From positions 1 to 42,306 of IMG/VR virus record IMGVR_UViG_3300000228_000016: a stretch of 42,306 nucleotides of DNA; one strand, given 5' to 3'. Source of the DNA: a virus. A program made the translations under genes and the position numbers. A model generated the notes under the pieces. The model was not told the DNA's origin, searched no databases, and was given only the letters and a program-made list of their open reading frames with translations. This document shows positions 22,451 through 32,633 of the stretch, piece after piece (within the stretch, counting starts at the first letter, position 1; each line of letters opens with the position of its first letter).

Positions 22451-22849
22451 ATGTCAACTATTGATTTCTCAAAATTAGAAATTAAACCATTAAAACTTAC
22501 TCAATTATTATCCTTAGCTTCTTTGGCTAAAAAGATTTATACAAACTCAAAAAATGATCCTGATAAAGTCTTTAAAATAGAAAAATTTGACAAAGAAAGC
22601 AAAGAAGTAATTATGAAATTAATTATTGAAGGCATAATTGACGAGTTCGATGTTGTAAATGAACAATTTGGTGCAATCGGAAAGCAAGTTATTTTAATAC
22701 TCTCAAGAATCACAGATCTTTCAGAGAACCAAATTAAAAACTTAGATTTTGAGGATATTAATGCTGTGATGGGAAAAGTAGTAGGTAAGCAAGAGGAGGA
22801 AGTGGAAGACCTTTTTTTGAACAAGACGGATACGACATCGGAGACTTAG
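22451..22849 (+). CDS. Tail assembly chaperone, short form (gpG analogue)
   Basis: 132 aa, acidic helical protein between tube and tape measure genes. AAGG at 22437-22440. Near its end the frame runs over T TTT TTG (22813-22819), a good -1 slippery heptamer; most ribosomes end at TAG 22847-22849. Confidence 0.85.
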   Translation: MSTIDFSKLEIKPLKLTQLLSLASLAKKIYTNSKNDPDKVFKIEKFDKESKEVIMKLIIEGIIDEFDVVNEQFGAIGKQVILILSRITDLSENQIKNLDFEDINAVMGKVVGKQEEEVEDLFLNKTDTTSET

Positions 22850-23232
22850 ACCGTCGTGTTCAAGCATTTAGAGGAGAAGAAGAAACCGATGATTACGATA
22901 TTAAAAGTACTGACATCGTAAAAAATGACTTTCTCTGGTATGAACCTTGTTGGATTGAAGATAATTTTATTTCACCACTTTATGAGTATTTTCCAAGATC
23001 AGAAATTTTAAATTTTACAGTAAAAGAATGTTTATCTACAATTAATTCGATAAACAGGGTAGAAGAAAGAAAATCATCCATTCAAAAATGGGAAGACTTT
23101 AAAAGAGCAACAATAAGAGGTGATGATCTTCCACAAACTTATTCACCTGATGGAAAAGCTATAGAAAAAGTAGTAATGAGAGAGAGTATAGTTAGGCGTT
23201 TAAAAATGAAATTAGATATTGAAGAGGAGTAA
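22451..23232 (+). CDS. Tail assembly chaperone, long form by -1 frameshift (gpGT analogue)
   Basis: After the TTT TTG slip at 22813-22819 reading continues at GAA 22819 in the -1 frame to TAA 23230-23232. This gives 123 residues of the short form plus 137 more (260 aa). The second part (EQDGYDIGDLDRRVQAF...) has no start codon or ribosome site near its beginning, yet is fully open and coding-like, as in the T part of lambda GT. The long form binds the tape measure protein and brings tube subunits to it. Confidence 0.82.
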
Positions 23233-23235
23233 AAG

Positions 23236-23985
23236 ATGACCATTAATAACTGGGATAAACAAACTGTAGAATTTTTGGATGAAAAATGTTTTAAAAATAG
23301 AATAACCAAAGTAGAAAAAAAACTTGTTGAGAGTTTAAAATTAATTCCTGATTTAAAAATAATAGATTACGGTTGTGGAACAGGAAGACTTGTTGAAATA
23401 CTTAAAACCCTTTATCCAGACTTTAATATTAAAAATAATTATATAGGTGTCGATCAATCCCAAGAAATGATCCTAAAAGCTAAAGAAAAATACCCTGATT
23501 TAGAATTTTCTTTATTAGATCCATTCTTTCAACCTATCAAAGATTTTAACACTTTAATATCTTTGGATGTATTACAACATCAAAACAAGCCTATGGAGTT
23601 CCTAGATATAATATTTGCTTTAGAAACTGACAATGTTTTTATAGAAACTTGGTCAAAAGAAAACGGACAAAATTTAGAGCATACAGAGAATATTATCACT
23701 CTACAATCAGGTAATCAATTTTACGAAAATATTTATAGTTTAAAAGCTATAGAAGAACTAGGTGCAATTTATGGAATGAATATTGACTTTGAAAATGAGT
23801 GTAATGCTTATGATACAACCCTTTTTTATTATACTGGAATAAGTGAAGTTCTAGCTTTTTACACTGGTTACTCAGTTCAAGAAATAGATGACTTTACTAA
23901 TGAATCAATGAAAGCTGAAAAAGTCATTGTAGGCACAGATATTAAAGAAACATTACAGTTTTTAAAGAATACAGATATAAAATAA
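23236..23985 (+). CDS. Class I SAM-dependent methyltransferase
   Basis: 249 aa. Rossmann motif I IIDYGCGTGRLVEIL (about residues 42-56), then IGVDQSQEMI with the acidic SAM-ribose residue, and a later LISLDVLQH. Substrate unknown; small-molecule or sugar methyltransferases look alike. GAGGAG at 23223-23228 ahead of ATG 23236, and the stop overlaps the glycosyltransferase start (TAATG), so the two act together. Their position inside the tail operon suggests modification of a virion protein or host glycan. Confidence 0.87.
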   Translation: MTINNWDKQTVEFLDEKCFKNRITKVEKKLVESLKLIPDLKIIDYGCGTGRLVEILKTLYPDFNIKNNYIGVDQSQEMILKAKEKYPDLEFSLLDPFFQPIKDFNTLISLDVLQHQNKPMEFLDIIFALETDNVFIETWSKENGQNLEHTENIITLQSGNQFYENIYSLKAIEELGAIYGMNIDFENECNAYDTTLFYYTGISEVLAFYTGYSVQEIDDFTNESMKAEKVIVGTDIKETLQFLKNTDIK

Positions 23986-25151
23986 TGAAAAAAAGGATAT
24001 TACATATAACACATGGCTTTTATCCTAATAAGGGATTTGAAGTATATTTAAAAAATCTAATTAATAACTTACCTGAATATAATCATTATGTAACTGTCTT
24101 TCCTAATAAAAACAATGACATAGGTTTATCAAGTAAAGTAAATGTTATTGAAATAAGCAGTTTAAACGATGTTAAAAATATAGTTGATACTTTTGATATA
24201 AAAATAGTAAACATTCATTGGACAGGAGCAGAGGCACTAAATAGTGATGCTTATTTATTACAGATAAAAGACAAAGAATATACAGCATATAATAATACTA
24301 GCAAATACCCTGATGATATTGATAATAATCCTTATGGATATGTAAATATTCCTTATCTCTGGGAAACATACATAGAAACAGGCAACATTATTAATGTAAC
24401 TTATCCTTGTTTAAAATCAGTGAAAATCAAAGAAAAAATAGTTAATCCGAATAGACCTAGATTTATCATCACTTCCCATAGTGATTTTAAATTACCTAGT
24501 TATTTGGATTTTCCTGTTATTGATAAAATTATTTCAGTCTCTAAAAAAAGTATGTTTAAACAGCTTCATGTTAATACACAGCATGAAGTTATATATAATG
24601 GTGTTCCTGATGAAATTCCTGATAATGTACTTCAAAAATCTATTAAAAGAAAATCTCAAGACCATAAAAAATTAAAAGCAGTCTGGGTTGGAATGTTAGC
24701 AAAATATGATGAGACAATTTACCAAGTAATAAAAGAAAATAAAGAAATTAATGAGTTATACGATTTCTTTTATCTAGGCACAGGGACACTGGATGAAAAT
24801 CCATTAAGTAATCATCATTTCCTCGGTGAAATTCCACATAAAAAAGTTTTAGATTTTATTTCAGACTGTGACGTATTCTTATACCCTAGTTCTATTGATT
24901 CATTCGGAATTGCTTTAGTTGAAGCAATGAGCTTAGGTCTAATGTGTATTACTTCAAAAGAAGTAGAAGAAGTGATATTTAATTCAGGTCTAATCTGTAA
25001 ATCAAAAAAGGATTATTTGAATAATCTTTTATCAGTTAGTAAAAATAAATCAGCCAAGTTTATTTATGGAAGTAAAGCAATAGACAGGGTTAAAGAAAAT
25101 TTTGTTTTATCCAAGATGATTGAGAGCTATAAAAAGGTATTTGACTTATGA
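23985..25151 (+). CDS. Glycosyltransferase, GT4-like (GT-B fold)
   Basis: 388 aa. N-terminal RILHITHGFYPNKG and C-terminal VFLYPSSIDSFGIALVEAMSLG with the E-x7-E-like nucleotide-sugar motif mark a retaining GT-B enzyme. The middle holds VWVGMLAKYDE typical of the hinge region. Full length. Likely substrates: tail protein, surface sugar, or modified DNA base; the tail context favours the first. Stop overlaps the tape measure ATG. Confidence 0.87.
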   Translation: MKKRILHITHGFYPNKGFEVYLKNLINNLPEYNHYVTVFPNKNNDIGLSSKVNVIEISSLNDVKNIVDTFDIKIVNIHWTGAEALNSDAYLLQIKDKEYTAYNNTSKYPDDIDNNPYGYVNIPYLWETYIETGNIINVTYPCLKSVKIKEKIVNPNRPRFIITSHSDFKLPSYLDFPVIDKIISVSKKSMFKQLHVNTQHEVIYNGVPDEIPDNVLQKSIKRKSQDHKKLKAVWVGMLAKYDETIYQVIKENKEINELYDFFYLGTGTLDENPLSNHHFLGEIPHKKVLDFISDCDVFLYPSSIDSFGIALVEAMSLGLMCITSKEVEEVIFNSGLICKSKKDYLNNLLSVSKNKSAKFIYGSKAIDRVKENFVLSKMIESYKKVFDL

Positions 25152-28100
25152 GTATGAATGTTGATATTTTAATCAGAGTAGTTTCTAACCAAGTTAGTGA
25201 AGCTTTAAGCAATATTACTGGGATGTTTACTAATTTAGCCAGTAAAGTAACTAACTTTTCTCTTGGATTTGAACAGACTATGAGAAATGTCAACACCATT
25301 GCTAAAGTTACTGAAGATCAGTTTAAATCTATGACTGACGAAATCAGAAAACTTTCAGAAGACCCTTTAATAAAAGATGGACCCACATCTTTAGCTCAGG
25401 GAATGTATACATTAGTATCATCTGGATTTGAAACAGCCGAAGCAATGAAAATTGCAGGAGTAGCAAGTAAAGCTGCCGCTGGAGGAGCTAGTGATGCCGC
25501 TACTGCTATTTCTACTTTATCTGGGATCATGAATGCTTACTCTCAAAGGACTTTACCTGACGCAATAAAATATTCAGATCAGCTATTTAAGATAATCGAA
25601 TTAGGTATATACGATTTTAATACTTTAAGTAGATCAATGGGTCAAGTATTATCTGTAGTAGATAGTACAAAAGTAGCATTTGAAGACATAGGTGCAATGT
25701 ATGTAGAACAATCTAAAAATGCAATATCAGCAGGAATGGCACAAATATCAACATTGTCAGTAATCAGAGAATTTATTAAACCATCTCAACAAGCAGTTAA
25801 AGTACTCAAAGAATATGGATTAGAAATGAGTACAGCCAGTCTTCAATCAAAAGGATTAGCTGGATCAATCCAAGAAATGTATGAAAAAGTCGGTCGTAAC
25901 AAAGAAGTAATGTTACAGATATTTGGGAAAAAAGAGCAACAAAGAGCTATTCTAGGTGTCCTAAAAAATGATATGAAGGATTATTTATCAGATGTTGAAA
26001 AGATCAAAAATAGCCAAGGATCAACTGACGACGCAGTAAAAGAGCAGTTAAAAAGTACTCAAGCCCAGTTGGATAAACTTTATTCTAGTTTAGAAAACAT
26101 GTTAATCGGATTCGGTCAAAATGTATTAAATGCTATGAAGCCTGTTATTACTGTATTAAATGCAGTGATAGAATTAATCAATTTAATAGATGATTCAACC
26201 AAAAAGATGATTGTTTCAACAGCAACATGGATAGTATCAATAGGCATTCTGTCAGGAGTATTAATAGGAATAACATCACTAATAGGCGGATCATTAGTAT
26301 CTGTTTTAGTTCTATTTAACACAACTATAATAGCAAGTATTTTACAAGTAGGTTTATTTGCAACTGTTACAGATGTTTTAGTAATTAGCGTTATTGCCTT
26401 ATCAAACGCTTTAAGAGTAATTATATTGTTTCTTACCCCTCTAAACATAGGTATTTTAGCAATAGTTGGAGCAATAGCTGCATGGCATAGTATAGTAGTA
26501 ATGTTACAGGGAGTTAATGAATCTACTTTGTCTGGATTCTCTGGATGGTTACAATATCTTGATCCTGTTAGATTATTAGGAGTCGGATTTCAGAAAATAG
26601 CCGATGCTATAAAAGATATTGGAGTTTTTGCTAAAGCCGCTAAAGATCAGGAAGATAAAGAGAAAGAAAAAAAAGAAGCCCAAGATACAATAGACGCATT
26701 AGAAAATCAAGCAAAAGCTATTGAAAACTTAAGATACAAATACGGTGATCTTGACAAAGCTAAAAAAGAATTAAGTAAATTATCAGGAGAAGAAGCTAAT
26801 CTCTTCTCAAAAGGTATGCAAGATTTCAATAGAATAAACAAAAGATCTATGACCAACGAAGAAAGAAATTCTTTTAGAGAAAATACCCAACAAAAAGTAT
26901 ATAAAAACCCTGTGGACTTACAAAAGAAAAAAGATTTTGAAAACTTAGAGTTAATGTCTTCCGATGATTACCTCAAGCTTAAAAATGCAAAAATACTTAT
27001 GAGCCAGTATGCTACTAAAGGAGAAGCTAGCCAAAGATATAAGAAAGAAGCTGAAAAGTATGGGAACGAGCAAGAAAGAAGGGCTAAAGAGGAAGAAGCT
27101 AATAAACTAGGAGAAGTATATAAAGACCCTTCCGATGATGTTCTAAGAAAAAAAGAACAGTTAAAATATCTTAGAGAAAAAGAATTTACCAATAAACTTT
27201 TAACTATCACAAAAGATAGAGAAAAAGCTTTATCAGAACTTGCCAAGAAAAATTTTGATGAGCAAACACACATTGAAGAAATGTTTACAGGTAAATCAAA
27301 AGAAGAGTTAGCAAGAAAAAACACTGCTTTAAAAATCCTTGAAACAAACTATGGTCTTGAAAAATTAGAAATCAAGAAAAAATTTGACGAAAAGGAAAAA
27401 GACGAAAGGGAAAAGAAAGCCGAGAAAGAGAAAAGGGATCAAGAAAAAATCCAAAAAGATTTATTGAAACATTATAATAAATTACTGGATATTAACAAAG
27501 GTAAAATAGATTTACTTGATTCTAAAAAAGAATCAGGACAAATCAGTCAACCTCAGTATGAAAAATCAATGAATCCTATTATCAAGCAAAGAAAAGGATA
27601 TTATCAGGACTTAATCTCTGGTAAAGAATCAAAAAAAATAGATCAAGATACTAAAGATACTTTCATAGGCGATCTTGATAAATTCAATAATGAATTAGTC
27701 ACTAAAAAAATTAAGATTAAAGAAAAACTTAACCAACAAGATTATGAAATGTATCTCAACTCTATTAAAAGAGTTAAAGATGAAAACACCTTTAAAGCTG
27801 ATAATGAATTAGAAAAAATTGCTCTTTATAAGGACAGTTTAAACAAAAAAGAAAATATTGATTTAGATTATTTCCAAAAGGTTTTAGCTCGTGAGAAAAA
27901 ATTAAAACTTGATAAAAACGGAATAAACATAGAGGCTATTGACGAAGAAATTAATGCTAATAATAACTTACTTAAAACTTTAACCCCTTTTGATGAAAAA
28001 AGAAAAGATATTATTCAGAAAAATATTGATCTTGAAAGAGAGAGAAATAAATTAGTCATGTCTTTCCTTATTGAAGAAAAAAAACTTGAGGAAGCCCAGT

Positions 28101-31100
28101 CTAATGAATGGATAGCATTAAATGATAAAATCAGCCAGATTAAGATAAGAGAAATTGACTTTGACATCCAACAAGCAAAACTAAAAGTTGCTAGAGGTGA
28201 AAAAACAGAACAATCCTTATATGATTTTGTTGTTCAAAAAACCAATGAAAAAATACAGCAATATAATTTAGATTTGGAAGCTAACAAAGATAACCAAGTC
28301 AAGATTGCTGAAATTAATAAAAGCATTACTGCCGAGCAAAATGTATTAACTGATCTTAAAATACAAAAAGACGAAAAAGAATATAAATTAAAATTAGATG
28401 TTTTCACCAGAATTAAAAATAATGCTGATGTTGCTTTTAAAAGTCAAAAAATAGGTGCCGATAAACTCTATGAGATTAACCAGAACATTAGGAAAGCAGA
28501 ACTAAAAGCTTTAGAGGAAAAGACTGTTGCCAGTGATAAACAATCTGAACATGAAATTGAGATCCAAAGAAAAAAGAATGAAATTACCATTGCTTTTATT
28601 GATGAAGAAGAGAGAAAGAGAACATCTTTATTTAATGGATTAAACCAAATAGGTGATCTAATAGGACAGTTTGATAATAAAACTGGAAATGCTGTAAAAA
28701 GTTTAGCTAGTTTTGGCAACACTATAGTAAATATAGTTAAGTCAGGAGGACAAGACGTAGGTGCATGGTTAAGTCTTGTTACTCAAGCTATTTCAGGAAT
28801 AGTCTATGTTTTCGAGGTTCAAAAAAATCAAGCTGAAAAGTTTTTAAATGATACTAAAGAATTGAATAATGAATTAATGAGTGTTTCAAATAATATTGCA
28901 CAGACCAACGCTCAGATTAACAGTAACTTGGATAATTTATTAAATGCAAGTGCTGAAAAGTTTAAAAAACAAAGAGTTGATACCACGAATGAGATTGATA
29001 AAAGCATAAAAGACTATCAAAAACAAATTGAACAATTAAGAAACGGGTTCAACATAGATAATATTATTGGATTTATGTTTGATAAAGAAAACTGGGCAGA
29101 AAGAACTAAAAATACTTATGAAAATTTAACCAATGCTATTGAAATGAAGCAAAAAGAAAAAGGTATAACATCTAATCAACAAACAGAGCTAGAATATAAA
29201 GAGAAGACTAAGATAACCTCTGATTATTATGCAAAAATAGAAAAATTAGAGATAGATTATACTAAAAATGAACAGGAACGAAAACAAAAACAATTAGATT
29301 TTGACCTTAAAAAAGCTAAAGAATCCTTAGATTTAGGCGATATGCAACAAGATGAATATAATAAAATTGTCAGGAATAAAACAGAAGACTTTAATGATTG
29401 GGTAAAAAGTAAAGATATTGAATTACAGAAATTAAAAATATCCTTACAAGAACAGTACCTTGATAAGTTGGATCAAACATATAAATTAGAAATTCAACTA
29501 CTGGAAGAAAAAAACAGGCAAGGATATATTAAAGAAGAAGAATATCAAACAAGGTTAGCTATCTTAAAAAAATCTTTCCAAACGGATTTATTAGATCAAC
29601 TTAATAAACTTGTTTCCGAAAAAGACAGGTTAGCAAATAAACTAATGGAACAGGAACTTAAACCTATTACTTCCAAAGCTGAAATTGAGATAGAAAATAT
29701 CAGACGTAAAATGCGACCTGTGGAAGCACAAGTAAGAGCATTAGATGAACAACTCAGGAAAATAGACGAGGCTTATGCAAGACTTGAAAAAACAGCAAAT
29801 AAAGACAGCTCGGCTGAATTTGCTAGACTTAGACAAGCAAGACTAAAGGATATTGAAGCAAATTATCAAGGCTTTTATGGACGTAGTGAAGACGCTTTTA
29901 ATATAGATCAAGACGCAAAAAGGGAACAAATAGAGAGTGACTTTTTAAACGGTTTAACTACTGAAGCTGAGAGAGTTAAAAAATTAATGGCTCTACAAGT
30001 AGATGGGAATATTTTCTACTCTAAAATAACAAGGGATATTAAAACAAGTCAAGGTGCGACACAAATGTATTTTGATTATGTAAAAAGAGGAAATCAGGCT
30101 TATGCTGACTTTAACTCTTTATATAAAGAAAATACATCTATTAAAGCAAAAAATGAAAGGGATATACTAGAGGATCAAAAGAAAGGTTTAACAGATATCT
30201 TGGATCAGAACGAGAGTAATATTAAGACCATTGAAGAGAAAATGACTGAAAGTATAGACAGGATAACTTTATCATTCAAGGATTCGGCAGGGCAATTTTC
30301 CAATGAATTAATATCAAAAATGACAGGGAAAGGAGGGGCATTTGATATTATCCTTGAGCAGTGGAGAAAAGTGGATCAAGAAATTAATGCTACCAAAGCT
30401 AAAGTTGAAAGTACTTTATCAAGTAATCAAAAACTAGCACAATCAGCAGATAAAGGCTATGTAATGAGTACTGGGACATCATCAAGTAATGCTGATAACA
30501 CTCCGAAATCAGGTGAAACATACGATCAAATGATTGCTAGATTTAAAAAAGAAGATGCTGAAAAAGCTAAAGCAGCCAGTAGTAAAACTGTAACATCAAA
30601 TAATTCTAGTCCAATACTTACCGCCGCTATCACTGCTGGAAATGTAGCTAAAACTCAACAAACTGCTAGTAAACCAGTTGTGAATAATGTTCCTAAAGAA
30701 AATAGTTTAACTTACTCAGGATCAAGCTATGATTACACTAAGCCTACTATTATTAAAGGGATAAACTATGGATTTTTAAATAATTCCAGTACCAGTTGGA
30801 ATAGAGTAGAACAAGAAAAATTTGAGCAAAATATTATTAACCCTAAAAAAGCTGAAACTAAGCAAACTGGCACATTTGACAAAGGCGGATCACTTGGATT
30901 TCTCAATCCTTTAAATTGGTTCGACACAGGGGGATTAGTTAAAAATAAGTCAATAGTCGGTGTGGCTGAAACTGGAGCAGAAAGAATACTATCTCCTAGA
31001 CAAACCACAGCATTTGAGAAATTAGTAGAAAGTATTACTAACCCATCTTTTAAAACTTCAAATTTTGGAGGAGGAACAAATGTTTATGTAAATATAACAG

Positions 31101-31201
31101 GTAATACTATATCTAGTGAAATGGATCTCAATAGAATCTCTAGCAAAATATCTAAAGATGTTATGGCAAAAATGACAGAAAATTATGTAAGCACTGGCTA
31201 A
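25148..31201 (+). CDS. Tail tape measure protein
   Basis: 2017 aa, by far the longest gene. The N-terminal 330 residues form the TP901-like core (AKVTEDQFKSMTDEIRKLS, VASKAAAGGASDAATAIS). A strongly hydrophobic region lies at about 348-460. Long Lys/Glu-rich coiled coil fills most of the rest, and a Gly-rich end (FDTGGLVKNKSIVGVAETGAERIL) is typical of these proteins. Sets tail length; by the usual 0.15 nm per residue, about 300 nm. AAAGG at 25133-25137; ATG 25148 and 25154 both possible. No lytic transglycosylase or peptidase domain was spotted. Confidence 0.95.
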   Translation: MSMNVDILIRVVSNQVSEALSNITGMFTNLASKVTNFSLGFEQTMRNVNTIAKVTEDQFKSMTDEIRKLSEDPLIKDGPTSLAQGMYTLVSSGFETAEAMKIAGVASKAAAGGASDAATAISTLSGIMNAYSQRTLPDAIKYSDQLFKIIELGIYDFNTLSRSMGQVLSVVDSTKVAFEDIGAMYVEQSKNAISAGMAQISTLSVIREFIKPSQQAVKVLKEYGLEMSTASLQSKGLAGSIQEMYEKVGRNKEVMLQIFGKKEQQRAILGVLKNDMKDYLSDVEKIKNSQGSTDDAVKEQLKSTQAQLDKLYSSLENMLIGFGQNVLNAMKPVITVLNAVIELINLIDDSTKKMIVSTATWIVSIGILSGVLIGITSLIGGSLVSVLVLFNTTIIASILQVGLFATVTDVLVISVIALSNALRVIILFLTPLNIGILAIVGAIAAWHSIVVMLQGVNESTLSGFSGWLQYLDPVRLLGVGFQKIADAIKDIGVFAKAAKDQEDKEKEKKEAQDTIDALENQAKAIENLRYKYGDLDKAKKELSKLSGEEANLFSKGMQDFNRINKRSMTNEERNSFRENTQQKVYKNPVDLQKKKDFENLELMSSDDYLKLKNAKILMSQYATKGEASQRYKKEAEKYGNEQERRAKEEEANKLGEVYKDPSDDVLRKKEQLKYLREKEFTNKLLTITKDREKALSELAKKNFDEQTHIEEMFTGKSKEELARKNTALKILETNYGLEKLEIKKKFDEKEKDEREKKAEKEKRDQEKIQKDLLKHYNKLLDINKGKIDLLDSKKESGQISQPQYEKSMNPIIKQRKGYYQDLISGKESKKIDQDTKDTFIGDLDKFNNELVTKKIKIKEKLNQQDYEMYLNSIKRVKDENTFKADNELEKIALYKDSLNKKENIDLDYFQKVLAREKKLKLDKNGINIEAIDEEINANNNLLKTLTPFDEKRKDIIQKNIDLERERNKLVMSFLIEEKKLEEAQSNEWIALNDKISQIKIREIDFDIQQAKLKVARGEKTEQSLYDFVVQKTNEKIQQYNLDLEANKDNQVKIAEINKSITAEQNVLTDLKIQKDEKEYKLKLDVFTRIKNNADVAFKSQKIGADKLYEINQNIRKAELKALEEKTVASDKQSEHEIEIQRKKNEITIAFIDEEERKRTSLFNGLNQIGDLIGQFDNKTGNAVKSLASFGNTIVNIVKSGGQDVGAWLSLVTQAISGIVYVFEVQKNQAEKFLNDTKELNNELMSVSNNIAQTNAQINSNLDNLLNASAEKFKKQRVDTTNEIDKSIKDYQKQIEQLRNGFNIDNIIGFMFDKENWAERTKNTYENLTNAIEMKQKEKGITSNQQTELEYKEKTKITSDYYAKIEKLEIDYTKNEQERKQKQLDFDLKKAKESLDLGDMQQDEYNKIVRNKTEDFNDWVKSKDIELQKLKISLQEQYLDKLDQTYKLEIQLLEEKNRQGYIKEEEYQTRLAILKKSFQTDLLDQLNKLVSEKDRLANKLMEQELKPITSKAEIEIENIRRKMRPVEAQVRALDEQLRKIDEAYARLEKTANKDSSAEFARLRQARLKDIEANYQGFYGRSEDAFNIDQDAKREQIESDFLNGLTTEAERVKKLMALQVDGNIFYSKITRDIKTSQGATQMYFDYVKRGNQAYADFNSLYKENTSIKAKNERDILEDQKKGLTDILDQNESNIKTIEEKMTESIDRITLSFKDSAGQFSNELISKMTGKGGAFDIILEQWRKVDQEINATKAKVESTLSSNQKLAQSADKGYVMSTGTSSSNADNTPKSGETYDQMIARFKKEDAEKAKAASSKTVTSNNSSPILTAAITAGNVAKTQQTASKPVVNNVPKENSLTYSGSSYDYTKPTIIKGINYGFLNNSSTSWNRVEQEKFEQNIINPKKAETKQTGTFDKGGSLGFLNPLNWFDTGGLVKNKSIVGVAETGAERILSPRQTTAFEKLVESITNPSFKTSNFGGGTNVYVNITGNTISSEMDLNRISSKISKDVMAKMTENYVSTG

Positions 31202-31219
31202 ATTTGTATTTTATTTATT

Positions 31220-31248
31220 TTTACTGTAAACTTATGTGAAAATATTAT
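31220..31248 (+). promoter_or_regulatory. Possible promoter of inserted cassette
   Basis: TTTACT (31220-31225), 17 bases, TATTAT (31243-31248) in the 68-base gap before a two-gene cassette. Separate promoters are usual for cargo genes in tail operons. Moderate match only. Confidence 0.4.
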
Positions 31249-31269
31249 AGTAATAGTAAGGTTAAGTCA

Positions 31270-31551
31270 GTGGATAAAAACGAAGTGAAATCTGCAATTA
31301 GAAAAAGGATTGAACAATTTAGTTTTGTAACTGATAAAACCATTTCAGACGAATGGGATTTTGATATAAACTCAGATGATTTTGAAAAAGTCATAGATTC
31401 ATTAATTAAATTAAAAGTCATTGACCAAGATATATGGGAAATAAATTTTGATGATGGGTCAGGAAGTATGAAAATATTTTTTGCACGAGGAGTAGACAGA
31501 GATAAATTATTAAAACCTATATCTCAATATATTAGCTTTACAAAGAAATAA
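31270..31551 (+). CDS. Hypothetical acidic protein, 93 aa
   Basis: GTG start at 31270 with AAGG eight bases upstream; no ATG fits. Helical N-terminus, acidic middle, beta end. No family recognised. Together with the next gene it interrupts the tail operon and has its own promoter-like sequence. Confidence 0.6.
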   Translation: MDKNEVKSAIRKRIEQFSFVTDKTISDEWDFDINSDDFEKVIDSLIKLKVIDQDIWEINFDDGSGSMKIFFARGVDRDKLLKPISQYISFTKK

Positions 31552-31569
31552 AGATTAGAAAGGTATATT

Positions 31570-32130
31570 ATGAAAAAGTTATTTATTGCAGGATTGATTT
31601 TATTATTATCTGGTTCGTTTCCAGTTGTTTCCAGTGCTGATGATATACCTGAATTTATAGAATATAAATATGATGATGAAAAAAAAGGTAAAACTTATAA
31701 GGTTTCTTGGGAGTTAAAAAGCAAATCGACAAATACAAATACTTCAATCACACGCTGGACAATGGATTTTTCTAAACAAATAGAAAAAAATAAAGAGGAT
31801 AATTATTATTATTTATCATTTTGTATTGAGACAAATAGAATGATAAAATTAACTAAAAATCAAAATTTAATTTTTGATGCTGATGGATTTGAAACACCTT
31901 TACCAAGCAAGTATCAAGAAGATGAAGTAAGTAATAAATTAGATAATGATGGCAATAATTATTTATGCAGAGGGTATAGAATAGATAAGTCTCTTATATA
32001 CGACTTATTTGAAGCCAATGAAGTTAGTATAGAAATTAAAGGAGTTACTGACTATAAAGTTGAATTTGATAAAAAACAATTTAATGAGTTAAAAGAATTT
32101 TATTACTATGTAAATAAAATAGAAAGTTAA
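31570..32130 (+). CDS. Secreted protein with Sec signal peptide, 186 aa
   Basis: Clear signal peptide: MKK, hydrophobic core of 13 residues, and a likely cut after VSSA (residue 23). The mature part is acidic and beta-rich and has two Cys (in SFCIE and YLCRG) able to form a disulfide outside the cytoplasm. AAAGG upstream of ATG 31570. A cargo gene among tail genes that exports a protein points to lysogenic conversion, superinfection exclusion or an envelope role; no family recognised. Confidence 0.78.
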   Translation: MKKLFIAGLILLLSGSFPVVSSADDIPEFIEYKYDDEKKGKTYKVSWELKSKSTNTNTSITRWTMDFSKQIEKNKEDNYYYLSFCIETNRMIKLTKNQNLIFDADGFETPLPSKYQEDEVSNKLDNDGNNYLCRGYRIDKSLIYDLFEANEVSIEIKGVTDYKVEFDKKQFNELKEFYYYVNKIES

Positions 32131-32167
32131 TTTAAAAGCGAAAAATTTACAGATCAAACCAGAAGAA

Positions 32168-32179
32168 TATCTTGCTAAC
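32168..32179 (+). repeat. 12-bp direct repeat, left
   Basis: TATCTTGCTAAC, identical to 32634-32645. The two copies bracket the leftward broken gene. Confidence 0.6.
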
Positions 32180-32184
32180 AAACT

Positions 32185-32583
32185 TTATTTATAAATATGA
32201 TATCCATAGGTTGATTCAACTTCCATATAATCAGCTTGTATATCTTTTAAAAATTCTCTGTACTTTTTACTTAAAAATCGTTTGCAATCACCTTGATAGA
32301 AATCACATGCTTTTAACTTTGCTGGAATTAAGGATAAAATATTTGCCTTAAATATTTTATTTATTACAAATGAAAGACTATTTATTCTTTCTAAGTGACT
32401 TTTAAATGTTGGTTTGATTCCATGTACATTAATGAAATTAAGAGTTTTAGCTAATGATGAACCTGATTATTCTAAGTAATCAAATAGATGCTCTAGTCTT
32501 TCGTCTCTTAAGAAAGTTGATGTAAAAGAATTAAATATATAATATATACCTTCTTTTTTAGAGACATAATTATTTTCGTTCAT
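32185..32583 (-). pseudogene. Leftward gene of unknown function broken by one stop codon
   Basis: Reading leftward from ATG (32581-32583) the frame is open for 38 codons, meets TAA (32467-32469), then stays open to TAA at 32185-32187, about 132 codons in all. The C-terminal half is Lys/Phe/Tyr-rich and coding-like (ACDFYQGDCKRFL). One base change would restore it, so a recent nonsense mutation, a sequencing error or recoding are possible. Its leader holds TATTTTAATC, like the early promoter leaders, and TATAAT lies further upstream. The only content of the 586-base gap between the secreted protein and the tail hub. Confidence 0.65.
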
Positions 32584-32633
32584 GCTTATTTATTCCGATT
32601 AAAATATTTTATTATCTTAATTATACTATAAAC

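Noticed and set aside
26116-28722. Several leftward open frames inside the tape measure gene
   Set aside because: Shadows of a long Lys/Glu-rich coding sequence; no ribosome sites and no sensible protein pattern.
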